Below are positions 1 to 9,859 of a stretch of DNA of 64,000 nt, piece by piece. Below the pieces are notes generated by a model. The model saw only the letters and a list, made by a program, of their open reading frames with translations. It had not been told where the DNA came from and made no database searches. Every line of letters begins with the position of its first letter. Position 1 is the first letter of the stretch. This DNA is from Cycas panzhihuaensis (lineage: Eukaryota > Cycadophyta), in assembly GCA_023213395.1 (NCBI GenBank), contig CM041465.1, forward strand, positions 240,753,741-240,817,740. The letters are read 5' to 3'. The position numbers were made by a program, and so were the translations under genes.

Positions 1-374
1 ATTGAGGCCCTCACTGATGCTCTCCATTTCCGTCATGGATCTATTATTTTACTTTACGACTCTTAGGTCGTGGTGTCCATCTCACTCAGGTTTACCAGGT
101 GTGATGGCCCCACTTGAGAGCCCTTGCTTTGACTGCTAGGTCTCTTTTGGCCTATTTTCAGTCTGTCGACATTCAACACATTCCTCATGCCCTCAACGCT
201 GAGGTAGATAGTCTCATTTGCCTCATCCTTGAGCATCGCCTCCCTTTTCTTACCGATCGCCCTTGAGACTTGTCTAGTTGCTCTGTCACCCAAGTCTCAG
301 GCCATTATACGTATCATCTTACGATCTATTTGCACCTCCAAAAACTAGCTGCTAATGAGGTTAAACTATGGTGA
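1..374 (+). pseudogene. Element A: archaeal-type RNase H (aRNH), 3' part
   Basis: The C-terminal two thirds of an aRNH begins at the window edge. Frame 1 opens with IEALTDALHF and reaches LLYDS, the conserved DS(Q) segment carrying a catalytic Asp; the Gln codon is now TAG. A one-base shift follows, then HIPHALNAEVDSL, which holds the last conserved Asp. The reading ends at LAANEVKLW and TGA, the same ending as in the copies at 8917-9450 and 51384-51914. The enzyme would degrade RNA in RNA/DNA hybrids during reverse transcription. A PPT and LTR follow about 300 bp downstream. The N-terminus with the first Asp and the NNEA motif lies outside the window, and the copy is inactive. The assignment is firm because three aligned copies exist. 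Confidence 0.8.
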
Positions 375-670
375 CTACCAATTTTGTTCACTTATTTCTC
401 CCCTACTTGATTATACACATCTCTTTGCATCTTTTATGATAGGGGAAGCCCCCTCATCCTTCTTGTCTTCTAGTCGATTCCTGGGTGGCACGTAGCCACC
501 CCCTATGTCATCTCCACCCCTGTCCTCGTATCCACGCGTTCTGCCACGACACTCGCTGGCACCCTTGACTACTATTATAATCTTGATTTATATATCTACA
601 TAGACATGTGCTACTGACAGTTGTGTTGCCAGCATTTGCCATTGCACCATGCTTCCGAGCAGTGAGGCTC
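375..670 (+). other. Element A: spacer between aRNH and PPT
   Basis: Non-coding spacer of element A, alignable to 51915-52205 of element C. It ends in a block reading GTTGCCAGCATTTGCCATTGCA just before the PPT. That block is also conserved in B (9798 onward) and C (52160 onward), which suggests it matters for priming or packaging. No ORF is shared between copies here. Confidence 0.6.
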
Positions 671-687
671 TGCTACCAAGGGGGTAG
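671..687 (+). other. Polypurine tract of element A
   Basis: The sequence TGCTACCAAGGGGGTAG lies immediately before the LTR start TGTTTCCCAG. The same arrangement is seen at 9842-9859 and 52206-52223. It would prime plus-strand DNA synthesis. Confidence 0.75.
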
Positions 688-3488
688 TGTTTCCCAGCTT
701 CTGAGAATGGATACAAAGAGGTCGACTCAAGTAAGTGCAGGTATGTTTCTCACCTTATTTCTACTTTTTGTGAGGAGTATTTACTTACATGCTATATTTT
801 TCGTATATGGTTTGCACCATCTACACCTATTCAGCCTATGACGACTATAGCCGGGGTATACTCCCAGCAAGTGTGGCACCCTAGCGGCCGCATCACTTCC
901 TAAAATCTTCCCTACTCCACTTAAGACCCACTTGATTCATGTGATGATTACTCGTACGTTGATTCATCGCCATTTGGTCTCCTTATTACGTCCTTGAGTC
1001 CCATGATTACCTTTCTTGTGGCTCTTTGTCCGTTGTTTGTCTCTGGGCAGGTGGGCCTGCCTCCTGCCAGCCTCCTAGTGCACTGGTCCACAGACCTGGC
1101 TGGCTATTTGGGCCAGTTTGGTCTTTTGGTCTACACCATGATAAATTTCATGATACCGTGAAGTTTCTTTGTAGTGCTGCGAAGTTCTGCGTGATGCTGC
1201 GAAGTTCTGCATGATGCGATTGTTATGTGTTATTTTTTAAAACTACCGTGGTAATTCTCGCATTTATTGCAAAATTGCCACATGTCCTTCGACCCACCTC
1301 AATGCCAACTAAGCCTTAATCATTCGATTAGGGTTGGGGCTAAGTATTTAAGCCCATCTCAACTCATTTTTAAGATATTTTGGCTCTCTTTACAAGGAAT
1401 ACAAAGGAAAAATGCCCTACTCTCTGCTCTCTTCTATTGCTCTACTACATTTCTAGGACTTGTAATTGCTCTTCAGCACCCAACTCTCCTTAGGCTTTGT
1501 TGTGACATCCTCACAGCTCATCACACACCTTGGAGAGGGCCTCCTTGAGGAGTTTTTGGGATCTCCTTGCCCAAGCAGTCACTGGGTGGTCCTAGAAGGA
1601 GGATTTCCCTTAGCCATCTCAGTAGGGGCTCCATACCTACTATACTTCAACCTTTTCTTAGGCTTTCTAGCCTCTTCTCAGTAGGCTTTTGTAGAGGCAA
1701 ATGCCTCCCACTTTCTCTAAAGGTATTTATTGATTTAAAGTCATTTTTTTACTCAGTTTATGCCCAGATTTGTGTATGTTTATCACTAGTTTTCTTCTCC
1801 TTGTTTCAAGAGCTTGTTTCTTACTTTCTCTTTGATTTTTCTTTACTGCTTGAGCCTCTTCTCTTGCGTTTCATGCTCAGGACAGCATCCAAAGAGGACT
1901 CCATAGGGTTTGGGATAGAGCTGGGTGGATTCTGTACCACCTTTGCGCTCCCTAAGAGGCTTCTGCCCTCCAAACCCTCCTCTTTGCCCCTGTGCTGTCC
2001 CTGGAGTAGGCAAAGGATTAGAAGACCATTCCTAGCTGCTAAAACCAATGTTTGCACCTGTTGTAATGCTAGTTTGTATGCCCATTTCTCTCATCTGGGC
2101 AATGCATAAGCCCCAAAAACTTTTCCTAGCTCAACCCTTCTCTCAACAGCCTAATTTTCTTCCTATAGTACTCTAGCTTATTGAGGGCTTCCTTGGGCTC
2201 TTTTGCACTTTTGTTGCCCTAGTTTACAGCCAGCTATATAGCCATACCCTTGCTGCCCTATGGCTTCTTGAGGGAGGGTAGGGATGCCCTTTACGGGAGG
2301 TGGGCCACTCCGAGGCTTACCCATTTACATACCAACTATTTAGGTACTTTTGACTATGATTTATTGTTGTAACCTTGTGATTTATAAGTACTGACATATA
2401 TGTATAGAGATTTATGTTTTGGCATATGCATATATATATGTTTTGGTGATCCTTCTTGTGTTGCTAGCCTCCTTTCTCTGAAAGGGAACCTTTGCACTTA
2501 CTTGCAGGTAGAAGGAGGACGCGAGGAACTTCTCATCCCTTCTCTCTCCTGGGTAAGTGCATTTATTTGTATTTTATCATAGCATTTTACTTTCTGCTAT
2601 TACTTTCCTTTTTATTTTTGGCACTTTAGTATCCCTTTCCGGGGAAGGTAAGGAAGCCCCCACGCTTCACCCTACCATGACCCTTCATCGCTGCTTTGTG
2701 GAACAATTTGGACATCTTGTGGAAGCGTCAATACTTTGACTGCACCCTCATCCCGGGTATGTGTTCTTACTTCATTGCACTCTCTTTCTTTTGAAAAGTT
2801 TTGCATAGTAGTAATTAGATAACATAAAAGAAAAAGGGAATCAACTCTCTTTTTTGTTTGCATTTTGTATGTTATATCTCATATACCATACCTATTTTAG
2901 GAAAGGGTTTTTAGGAAGTCTTTCCCCTTAGTCTTTCTCCTTAGCCTTTTCCTTTAGCTTGTAAACCTTGCCTTTGCTCCCTTGGCTTATCATATTTGAT
3001 TTGGTTTACTTGTGTGTACCTTAGCACCCTCTCTTCTCTTGGTTGCACCTTCAAGGCGGGGGGGGGAGGACTTTGGATCAATTGATCATTCCCACTCCCT
3101 TCCTCTTCCCTCGGTTTCCTTCGCTTAGCCGAATAATCGAGGAGGTCTTAACCGTAGGCTATTTGCCTACCTTGCTCCTACTTGTTTCCCTCTGCTATAG
3201 GGAAACCTTGGAGGATTCTCTTCCTCCCCTTCTAGCCATCCAAGGGTGGGAGGACTCCCCTCCTAGATCTATCCAGGCTACCCTTTTACCTTCCCTCTTC
3301 CTAGTTGAAGTGGGGAACCACCTTTAGGTGGTTGGGTACCATCCACAGGTCCCAAACCTAGCTCTGGCACATGGGGTACCCTGTATGGTACTTGCCTTGC
3401 TTGTAAGTTTCTATTTGCACTCCAATAGTATCATCGATCATCCTTGCTATCCCTACGTAGCTAGGTGGTTATCCCATAGACGTGCATC
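688..3488 (+). repeat. 3' LTR of element A
   Basis: LTR of about 2.8 kb starting TGTTTCCCAG directly after a PPT and ending in GTGCATCC. It is collinear with the LTRs at 38037-40799 and 52224-54988. U3 holds inverted and tandem GAAGTT modules at about 1130-1210 and a TATA-like TATTTAA at 1345-1351. Downstream are three intron-like segments with good borders: 1723-1880, 2553-2629 and 2757-2900. At the 3' end the sequence passes directly into the integrase region of element B, so A appears to have inserted into B. The 5' part of A is outside the window, so its target-site duplication cannot be checked. Confidence 0.85.
1130..1212 (+). promoter_or_regulatory. U3 palindromic/tandem GAAGTT module, element A
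   Basis: Holds CATGATAAATTTCATGATACC, then GTGAAGTTTC, then a 21-bp unit containing TGCTGCGAAGTTCTGC repeated in tandem. It is the counterpart of the palindromic module at 52672-52738 of element C and lies 130-220 bp upstream of the TATTTAA at 1345. A role in transcription is inferred from position. Confidence 0.45.
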
Positions 3489-4919
3489 CGCCATCCTCCT
3501 TTAGAAGTTTGATCTCCAAATCATCAACAGGAAATTTAAGAAGGGGATGGTGGTGGACAAATAATTAGTTGACACCCCCATCTCAAATCTTTCTGATACT
3601 TCGGTCAATGATTCCTTGCCTAACAAGCCCATTTTGGTTATTCAAGATTTCGCCCCCCATCCATTGGCTGATAGCGAGTGGTATGGGAACATTGTACAAT
3701 ACCTCATCGTGATATCGTCTGATCACGGTGACAAGGTCAGGTCTCATATTTGGGCTACTACCAGGCATTATTTCCTCATAAGGGAGGTATTGTACAAGAG
3801 GTCCTTTGATGAGATCCTTCTCCACTATGTCAACACTGATGAAGCAAACCAAATACTTTGTGAATACCATAATAACGTTTACGGGGGGCATTTTGGGGGC
3901 CTATCTATGGCCCAAAGGATCCTTCGCATGGGTTATTATTAGTCATCCCTATTCAAGGATGCCCATGCCTATGCCTTGTGATGTCATCGGTGTTAAAAGC
4001 ATGCCAACATCACCCATTTACCTTCTGAGGCCCTACACCCGATCATATCTCCATGGCCCTTCTCCCAATGGGGATTAGACCTTATTAGGGCCATATCCCC
4101 ACCTTCTTCGTCATAGCATAAGTTCATCTTGACTACAATGATATACTTTACCAAATGGGCTGAAGTGGTCCCTTTATCTTCTACCCCTAATAAGATGATA
4201 GCCACCTTCATCTACCAGCATTTCATTTGTCGATTCAGGGTCCCTGACGTCTTGATCACAGATAACATAACCCCTTTTTATAATAGGAGATGGATGAGCT
4301 TTATGAGAAATTTAAGATATCTCACAAAACTTCCTCTCCCTATTATCCTTAAGATAATATCCAAGCAGAATCTTTTAACAAAAGCCTCATAAATATCTTG
4401 AAGAAAACTATTGCCTAATCTAAAAAAGATTGGCATCTTTAACTCCCTTCCGCTCTATGGGCATATCACATGTCTATCTGGATAGCTACAGGGATGACTA
4501 CATTTTCCCTTATGTATAGAATAGAGGAAATCCTCCTATTAGAAGTGGAAATCCCTTCTTTATGAGTTTCCCTTCAGGATCTTGTCGATGAGGAGTCTCT
4601 CTGTTAGGCTCGTCTCCTAGACCTCGAGGCCCTAGACAAGAAACGCTTGACCACTTATCAAGCAAATCTCACCTCTAAAGTTAGGGCGTGAAGGATGTAT
4701 GACAAGCACCTTTGCCCTCATCCTTTGCATCCTGGGGACCATGTCCTCAAGCTGGAATATCTCTATGATTGCTTATCCAAGTTCAGACCTAAATGGATTA
4801 GCCCCTTCATCATTCTCAAGAGCCTTAATAACGATGCTTACAGGATCGCAACCTTGGAGGGTTTTGAATTTGAAAAAGTTATCAATGAGAAGTTCCTAAA
4901 GAAATTCTATATGTGACTA
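3489..4919 (+). pseudogene. Element B: RNase H tail and integrase, decayed
   Basis: This is the end of a gypsy pol. Counting from the insertion point, KKGMVVD belongs to the RNase H to integrase connection. LYKRSFDEIL then leads into the H2C2 zinc finger with H.NNVYGGHFGG. The core has WGLDLI (first Asp; shifted near 4078), YFTKWAEVVPL and LITDN (second Asp). The third acidic region near 4350 is frameshifted. The C-terminal segment at 4695-4916 holds DHVLKLEYL and WISPFI, a GPY/F-type end, closing at LKKFYM and stop. It aligns along its length with 46222-47642 of element C. Integrase would join the cDNA to host DNA. Several frameshifts and stops make this copy dead. The rest of pol lies left of the inserted element A, outside the window. 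Confidence 0.85.
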
Positions 4920-5655
4920 TCTCTGCCTCTATGTAGACTAGGCATACTATTTTTTTCCTTTTAGCACTTCAAAATAAGCCTAAACTGCCACCCTAAGTGT
5001 GTCCTCATTCCCTCTAACCATGGGTGGAATGATGGTTTAGGGTGGCTTTCCTATCTCTCCATTTTCTTCTGTAGCTTCTTGTGTCCCCCCTAAGGGGAAC
5101 CTTTCCTCCTTATTGGATGTGTTAGTTCCCATAATTTCTAAGTTCAGAAACACGCTCCAACTAGGACTTCATGGTTGAGTATCCATACTCTCTCTCTCTC
5201 CCACTGATGTTTCCTTTGCATATCCCACTATGCTCCCTTGATAGACATGTGTGGCTCCCCATCTCCTAGCCTTACATGTACATATCACCTACACTCATGA
5301 TGGTCATGTGTGCCTACTATGAGTATGGCCCTATATGAAAGGAAGTGCAGGCATCACCCATATAATCCAACAATAAAAACCATATAACAACCAACTAAAT
5401 CATCACGATGTATAACCCCCCGTGCACCCGTGCACCTATGTCTACATACATACAAACATATAAACAAAGCATACATTAAATACATTACCATGTACCATCA
5501 TAACACCATCATCATACATCAAATGGGGTGCCAATGGCCCCCGTCTATATGCATAATGAATCATATCATACAAAATACTATAGCACATCATCCATGGGAA
5601 GCTAGAATCCTTGTAGGGAGGAGTACAATCATGTGGTAACATATGGTGACTCCCT
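4920..5655 (+). other. Element B: 3' untranslated region between integrase and antisense gene
   Basis: No coding signal is shared between copies. Alignable blocks match C (47650-48200) and, inverted, F (58080-58870). They include a segment with ATGG.GGTCATGTGTG and one around CAAATGGGGTGCCAATGGCC (5519). These would be the 3' flank of the antisense gene, so a transcript terminator for it may lie here; none can be pinpointed. Confidence 0.5.
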
Positions 5656-7661
5656 AGAGGTCCATTGCTTTCCTAATCAAAACTAGCCATAACCCTGCTC
5701 TCCAGTGCTTCTGTGCTCAAGAGGTGCCATCTCTTAGCTGGCGCAATCCCTCCCCAGGGGACCACATGTCTCCTAGGCTTCTCCTATACCTCTATGAGCT
5801 CTTATCCCTACTCCCCTCATCTCAAGGCCCCCTTGAGGTCGCCACTATCATCTGAGTCTGAGTCTTATTCCACAATGACCTCACTACCATCTGTTCCACT
5901 AGTTGATTGTATTACATCTGAATATGATCCCTCTCTCCCTTTACTCCTCGAAGTCTCTCCTATAACATGGCAATCTAAATGTGGCTCTCTACATCTCCAC
6001 CTACTCCTCTTCCCTGAGCCTCTAATGCCTTGACCTAGCCTCATAGGATATTCCTCTTTGCTTGAGTCCCATCCAAAACTCCCTGTAGCTGTCTCATCCT
6101 CACCTGGTGCTCTTGGGACTCTGGTACCCATATGTCTCTAACCTTGATCACTATGACGAATGCCATCGTGTATGCTCCCACTGATCATGGCTCCTCTCTA
6201 GCCTAGATGGGAGGTTACACCTCTACGTAGACCTAGGGAAATACCTCCCAGACTATCGCCTTGAATAACCTCACCATCTTCATTGCTCCTACCAAATCAA
6301 ACAAACCACATATCAATATATACATCCATGTATATATCAAATCCTTAAAACCAAATTAAAACAAGCCATCTAGTCATTGAGTGGTTAAAAGATGATAGGA
6401 AGAGGTAGTGTCTCACCTTTAGGGATGGTCAGCTCCTTGACTCAGATGACCACCTCCTCCTTGGGACCTCCCTCAGCCACTGGTACCTCCCCCTCCTCAG
6501 GTACCACCTTGCCTACCACCTCGCCTACCAAGGCATCTCCTACCCCCTCTACCGTTACTACCATTGTCTGAGCTCTACCTACCACCCTCAGTCTCTAGAC
6601 AGGTGTGTGGGGTGGCTACCTCTCCCTATAGCTCCTAAGAGACCTGCCTCTCCTCTTGTGGCTCCTAAGGGGCCTACCTCACCTCCAGCGGCCCCTAATA
6701 GACCTGCCTCTCCCCCCACAATCCTTAATGGGCTTGCCCTTCCTGATGGGCCTGCCCCATCACCTCCATATCCTCCATCATCATCATCTCCATCTCCTGT
6801 GGTGCATCCTACTCCTCTTATCTCATCATTGCTATCCAACCTTACTCTTCTATATATGTCTGCCATATAGTTTGCCATGGTGAGGAGGTCTAGCGATGTT
6901 GCCTCTATTGATTGCCTAACATGAGCCTGGACCATGGCCCGTCTAAACTGATTCTGCCACTTGTGTACCATAGGAGCCCACACCAAGATGGGATGTGGTC
7001 CTCTTGGTGGTGCTACCACTCCGAAGTGATCAAAGAACTAGCACTGCAGTAATGTACAGTAAGAGAATCCTCCTCTCCTGGTCACCCTGATGGCATCTAA
7101 CTAGGCGACCATGTTCATTGCTATTAGAGTAGCCTAATCCTGTCTCTCCCTAGCCTCACACCTCCTGACTATCTCCATCCATCCACTAGGTATGTCCCTA
7201 TAGTTCTGTTTCTGGGAAACCCAAAATAGAATGCCCAATGTGATCAATTTCCTTACTCGAGGAATCTGAGATATAACCATGGTATGGACCGACACTCCTC
7301 ACTGATCCCACGTATCCTGGCTAGTGAAATACATGGCCACCTCTATATGTGTAGCGTCATTGCTAGGCAATGTCCCTAGCGACGTTGGTGCTCCTCCTGT
7401 CAGTACACCCAAGATCCTCTGAATGTCCCCTAGTGTGATAGTGATGTCCTCCACTTGGGAGAGGTGGAACACACATCGCCTACAATCCCAATGGATGACT
7501 ATATCTACTAGGAGATGTTGATCTGAAGCAGACTGAGGTGTCCTAATAATCTTTAGCAGTTCACATTGCCACAGTGTCTGTCAATCCCCTCGTGTCATCA
7601 TCTCAATGAAGCTCATCATTGCTATCCCTCTATTTTTGTGGTTGTTAACCATAATAACTGC
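5656..7661 (-). pseudogene. Element B: antisense PMD-like gene, exons 2 and 3
   Basis: Runs opposite to gag-pol, between integrase and aRNH. Exon 2 (7661-6417) starts AVIMVNNHKN and contains VDIVIHWDCRRCVFHL, then a TLGDIQRILGV segment. That pattern of W, FHL, acidic, TL.D and LG.P resembles the plant mobile domain (PMD) found in plant proteins and transposons. Next come VRKLITLGILFWVSQKQNYR and WMEIVRRCEARE, then GPHPILVWAPMVHKWQNQF, then an acidic Gly-rich stretch. After the intron at 6289-6416, exon 3 holds an FP-containing segment, a Glu/Arg-rich probable coiled coil with YNQLVEQ, and a tail with MWSPGEG. C and F carry the same order. Frameshifts and stops are present. PMD is my reading from motif spacing; an unrelated captured gene is possible. 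Confidence 0.6.
6289..6416 (-). other. Element B: intron 2 of the antisense gene
   Basis: On the minus strand the donor is AAAG|GTGAGAC and the acceptor TTTGGTAG|GAGC, with a T-rich tract before the AG; length 128 bp. The counterparts are 48851-48963 in C (donor TAG|GTGAGAC, acceptor CGCAG) and 57321-57444 in F (donor GT mutated to TT, acceptor TTTGGTAG). No frame crosses it in any copy, while similarity resumes on both sides. Confidence 0.65.
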
Positions 7662-7713
7662 CTATAAAAGCACCCAATAACCAGTCAGATTAGTCCACAC
7701 TCTGCCTACTTGC
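7662..7713 (-). other. Element B: possible very short intron 1 of the antisense gene
   Basis: Minus-strand donor AGG|GCAAGT (a GC donor) and acceptor TTTATAG|GCAG, with CTGAC as a possible branch site; 52 bp. Removing it joins an open basic segment (7714-7780) in frame to AVIMVNN. C has the same borders with GTAAGT at 50180-50224 (45 bp). It is short for a plant intron, so the call is tentative. Confidence 0.35.
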
Positions 7714-8916
7714 CCTCAGGTCACCTCTCCCTCTCTCTAGGCTGAGTTTGACACCTTTTTGGGCCCCTTTTCTTCTTTCGTCTACTTGTTGCCCTCTGCC
7801 CTGTGTCAAACTCTATGGTACCGCAGAGTTTGATACGAGCCCTAGTAAGATTTTAGCATTTTCTCAGCGGCCCCATAGCAAACTCTATAGCACCATAAAT
7901 TTCACCATGGGGCCATCCATACCCCTCATATAAGGGGGGTAATGCCCAAAAAACCAAAAGTGTTTTTCCTAAGTGGACTACACTAGGCCCACTAGGACCA
8001 GGGCTACCTAATGCCCTAGTCCTCCCCCTCTCTAGGCCCAAATCGAGCTCCAGAGGGTCCCAATTCACCCTTAAAGGGCCAAAAACTACTCTAAAAAGTA
8101 TAAAAATACATTAAATTTAAGTGACAAAATGGAGTGGGTATGGGATGATCCACTCACTAGATCTGGTCTCATTCTGACCATCTCGCCACTGGTCTGTCAG
8201 TTGCCTCCTCACTCTGATCCAATAGTCTGATCTCTCTCAGCATGCCTCTAAAGTCAGGTCATACTCTACTATGTAAGGAAAAGGCCCTATATTGATCATG
8301 AGCCTGTGAAAATGAATTTCATTTTCACTGAGTTTCCCTTATATAGGCAGGAGGCCCGACGGGTACTTCCTCCTTTTCTTCCTTTGTGATAGCCCTTGTA
8401 ACCACCTCTTTTCCCATGTCACCTTTGTCTTCTGAGTCTATCCCCTATTCTACTTCTGTGGCCTCCTTTCTTTGCCTCTTTATCATATTTATGATGACCC
8501 CCTCAGTCTCCAATAAACCCCTTCCATCTTGATTTTTGCACCATCCTAAAGCATACCCATGTTTCTACTCATTTGGCTCATTTTGCCACTCTGAGTCCAT
8601 TTTTACTGCCTGTTCAAGCCTTTAGGGCTCCCAAAGGAAGTTCCTCCCTCACCCTGGACCTTGCTGAGGCCCTTTTAGTGACCTTTGGGACATTGAAGAG
8701 GCCCTTTTCGCCACCATTTCCTTCCCATCCATTGAGTTGATCTCCTCGTCTCTAGGTAGCCTTCTTTTAGGGCTCTCATATCCCTTGTAGTCCCTATTTA
8801 TAGCCTTCCAAGTGCTTCGTAACCCTCGTGCTACTGTTCATGTCCTTCCTTGCTCATTGATCCTACCATCACTCTTCTTTGTTGTCTGTCTCACTGAGAC
8901 CCTTATCTCTCTTGCT
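7714..8916. promoter_or_regulatory. Element B: divergent intergenic region between antisense gene and aRNH
   Basis: Separates two oppositely transcribed ORFs. Near the antisense gene is an inverted repeat TCAAACTCT (7806-7814) / AGAGTTTGA (7825-7833) around GGTACC, then a second module CCATAGCAAACTCTATAGCACCATAAATTTC (7875-7905). Farther on is the block GAAAATGAATTTCATTTTC followed by TATATA at 8340-8345 on the plus strand, about 570 bp before the aRNH ATG. The same parts in the same order occur in C at 50225-51383. A bidirectional promoter is inferred; no coding is seen. Confidence 0.5.
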
Positions 8917-9450
8917 ATGATGTTACTCATCTTCACTGATGGTGGAAGTTGTGGCAACCCAAGCCCTTTCGCTACCATGTGGATCCTCTGTAACCCCTCT
9001 GAATATGATTATTTACATTCTGGGATCTTCCTTCTTGAAGCCACCAATAATAAAGCTAAGTACGCAGCCATTATTGAAGCCATTACCAATGCACTTTGCT
9101 TCTATAGTGGACCCATCATCCTTCTTTTCAACTCTCAAGTCATGGTATCTCATCTCACCTAGGTCTACCAGGTGCGTTGCCCATGCCTTAGGGCCCTTGC
9201 CTTGACTGCTGGGTCCCTTTTGTCCCATTTCTCTTCCATCAATATCTAACATATCCCTCAGGACCATAATGCTGAGGTAGACTGCCTCCTCTATCTCATC
9301 CTTGACCGTTGCCTCCCTCTCCTTGATGGCCCCCCTTAAGGGACATGTATGGTCGCCTAGGCACCTAGGTTTTGGGTCATCCCAGTCTTCCATCTTGCGA
9401 TCCTCTCGCATCTTTAAAAGCCAATCGCTAGTGAGGTTAAATTATGGTGA
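8917..9450 (+). pseudogene. Element B: archaeal-type RNase H (aRNH)
   Basis: About 178 codons from ATG at 8917. It opens MMLLIFTDGGSCGNP, matching the archaeal/plant type I RNase H start D-G-x-S-x-G-N-P with the first catalytic Asp intact. ATNNKAKY follows, where the usual NNEA has Glu changed to Lys. Then comes LFNSQVMVS, where DSQ has Asp changed to Asn, and HNAEVDCL with the last Asp. Both losses are G-to-A type changes. Stops at 9160 and 9248 break the frame, which ends at VKLW and TGA. The start is supported by element C, where the ATG lies at the same distance before the motif. It is separated from pol by more than 4 kb holding the antisense gene, so it would be made from its own transcript or a spliced one. 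Confidence 0.8.
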
Positions 9451-9841
9451 TCATCAAGTTTGTTCTCTTCACCCTACCACACGTATCGCTCTCAGTGCAG
9501 GGTCCTTATTATTTTATCTTTCCTATACACATAACATCTCGTTCGTAACATCTGTTTGATTATGTCCAAGATCGTCACCACTATTTATGTTGTATTTATA
9601 TGATGGAGGCATCCCCCCCATCTATTTGCTCTACCTGTTAACTTTAGGGTGACACATAGGCATCCTCTATGTCACCTTTCTCTCGTCTTCCTGTCCATGT
9701 GTCACGCTACAATACTTTTCATCACCCTCAGCTCATACCATTGTTATAGTTGTTATGTATGTATATATATATATATATATATATTGCTAATATTTTGTTA
9801 CCAGCATTTGCCATTGCAATATACTTCCGAGCAATGGGGCT
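9451..9841 (+). other. Element B: spacer between aRNH and PPT with (TA)n
   Basis: Non-coding spacer homologous to 375-670. It contains a TA dinucleotide run at about 9755-9783 and the conserved GTTACCAGCATTTGCCATTGCA block just before the PPT. Confidence 0.55.
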
Positions 9842-9859
9842 CTGCTGCCAAGGGGGCAG
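9842..9859 (+). other. Polypurine tract of element B
   Basis: CTGCTGCCAAGGGGGCAG lies directly before the LTR start TGTTTCCCAG at 9860. It is almost the same as the tract in A. Confidence 0.75.

Noticed and set aside
63-293. Minus-strand ORF of 76 codons, with similar ones at 9013-9411
   Set aside because: Antisense shadow of the aRNH; its conservation follows from the sense frame.
3043-3327. Open frame in the LTR of A as a gene
   Set aside because: The frame is broken in the matching part of both LTRs of C (40380-40620 and 54560-54800), so no conserved coding is supported.
6607-6883. Pro-rich plus-strand ORFs
   Set aside because: Shadow of the Gly-rich part of the antisense gene in element B.
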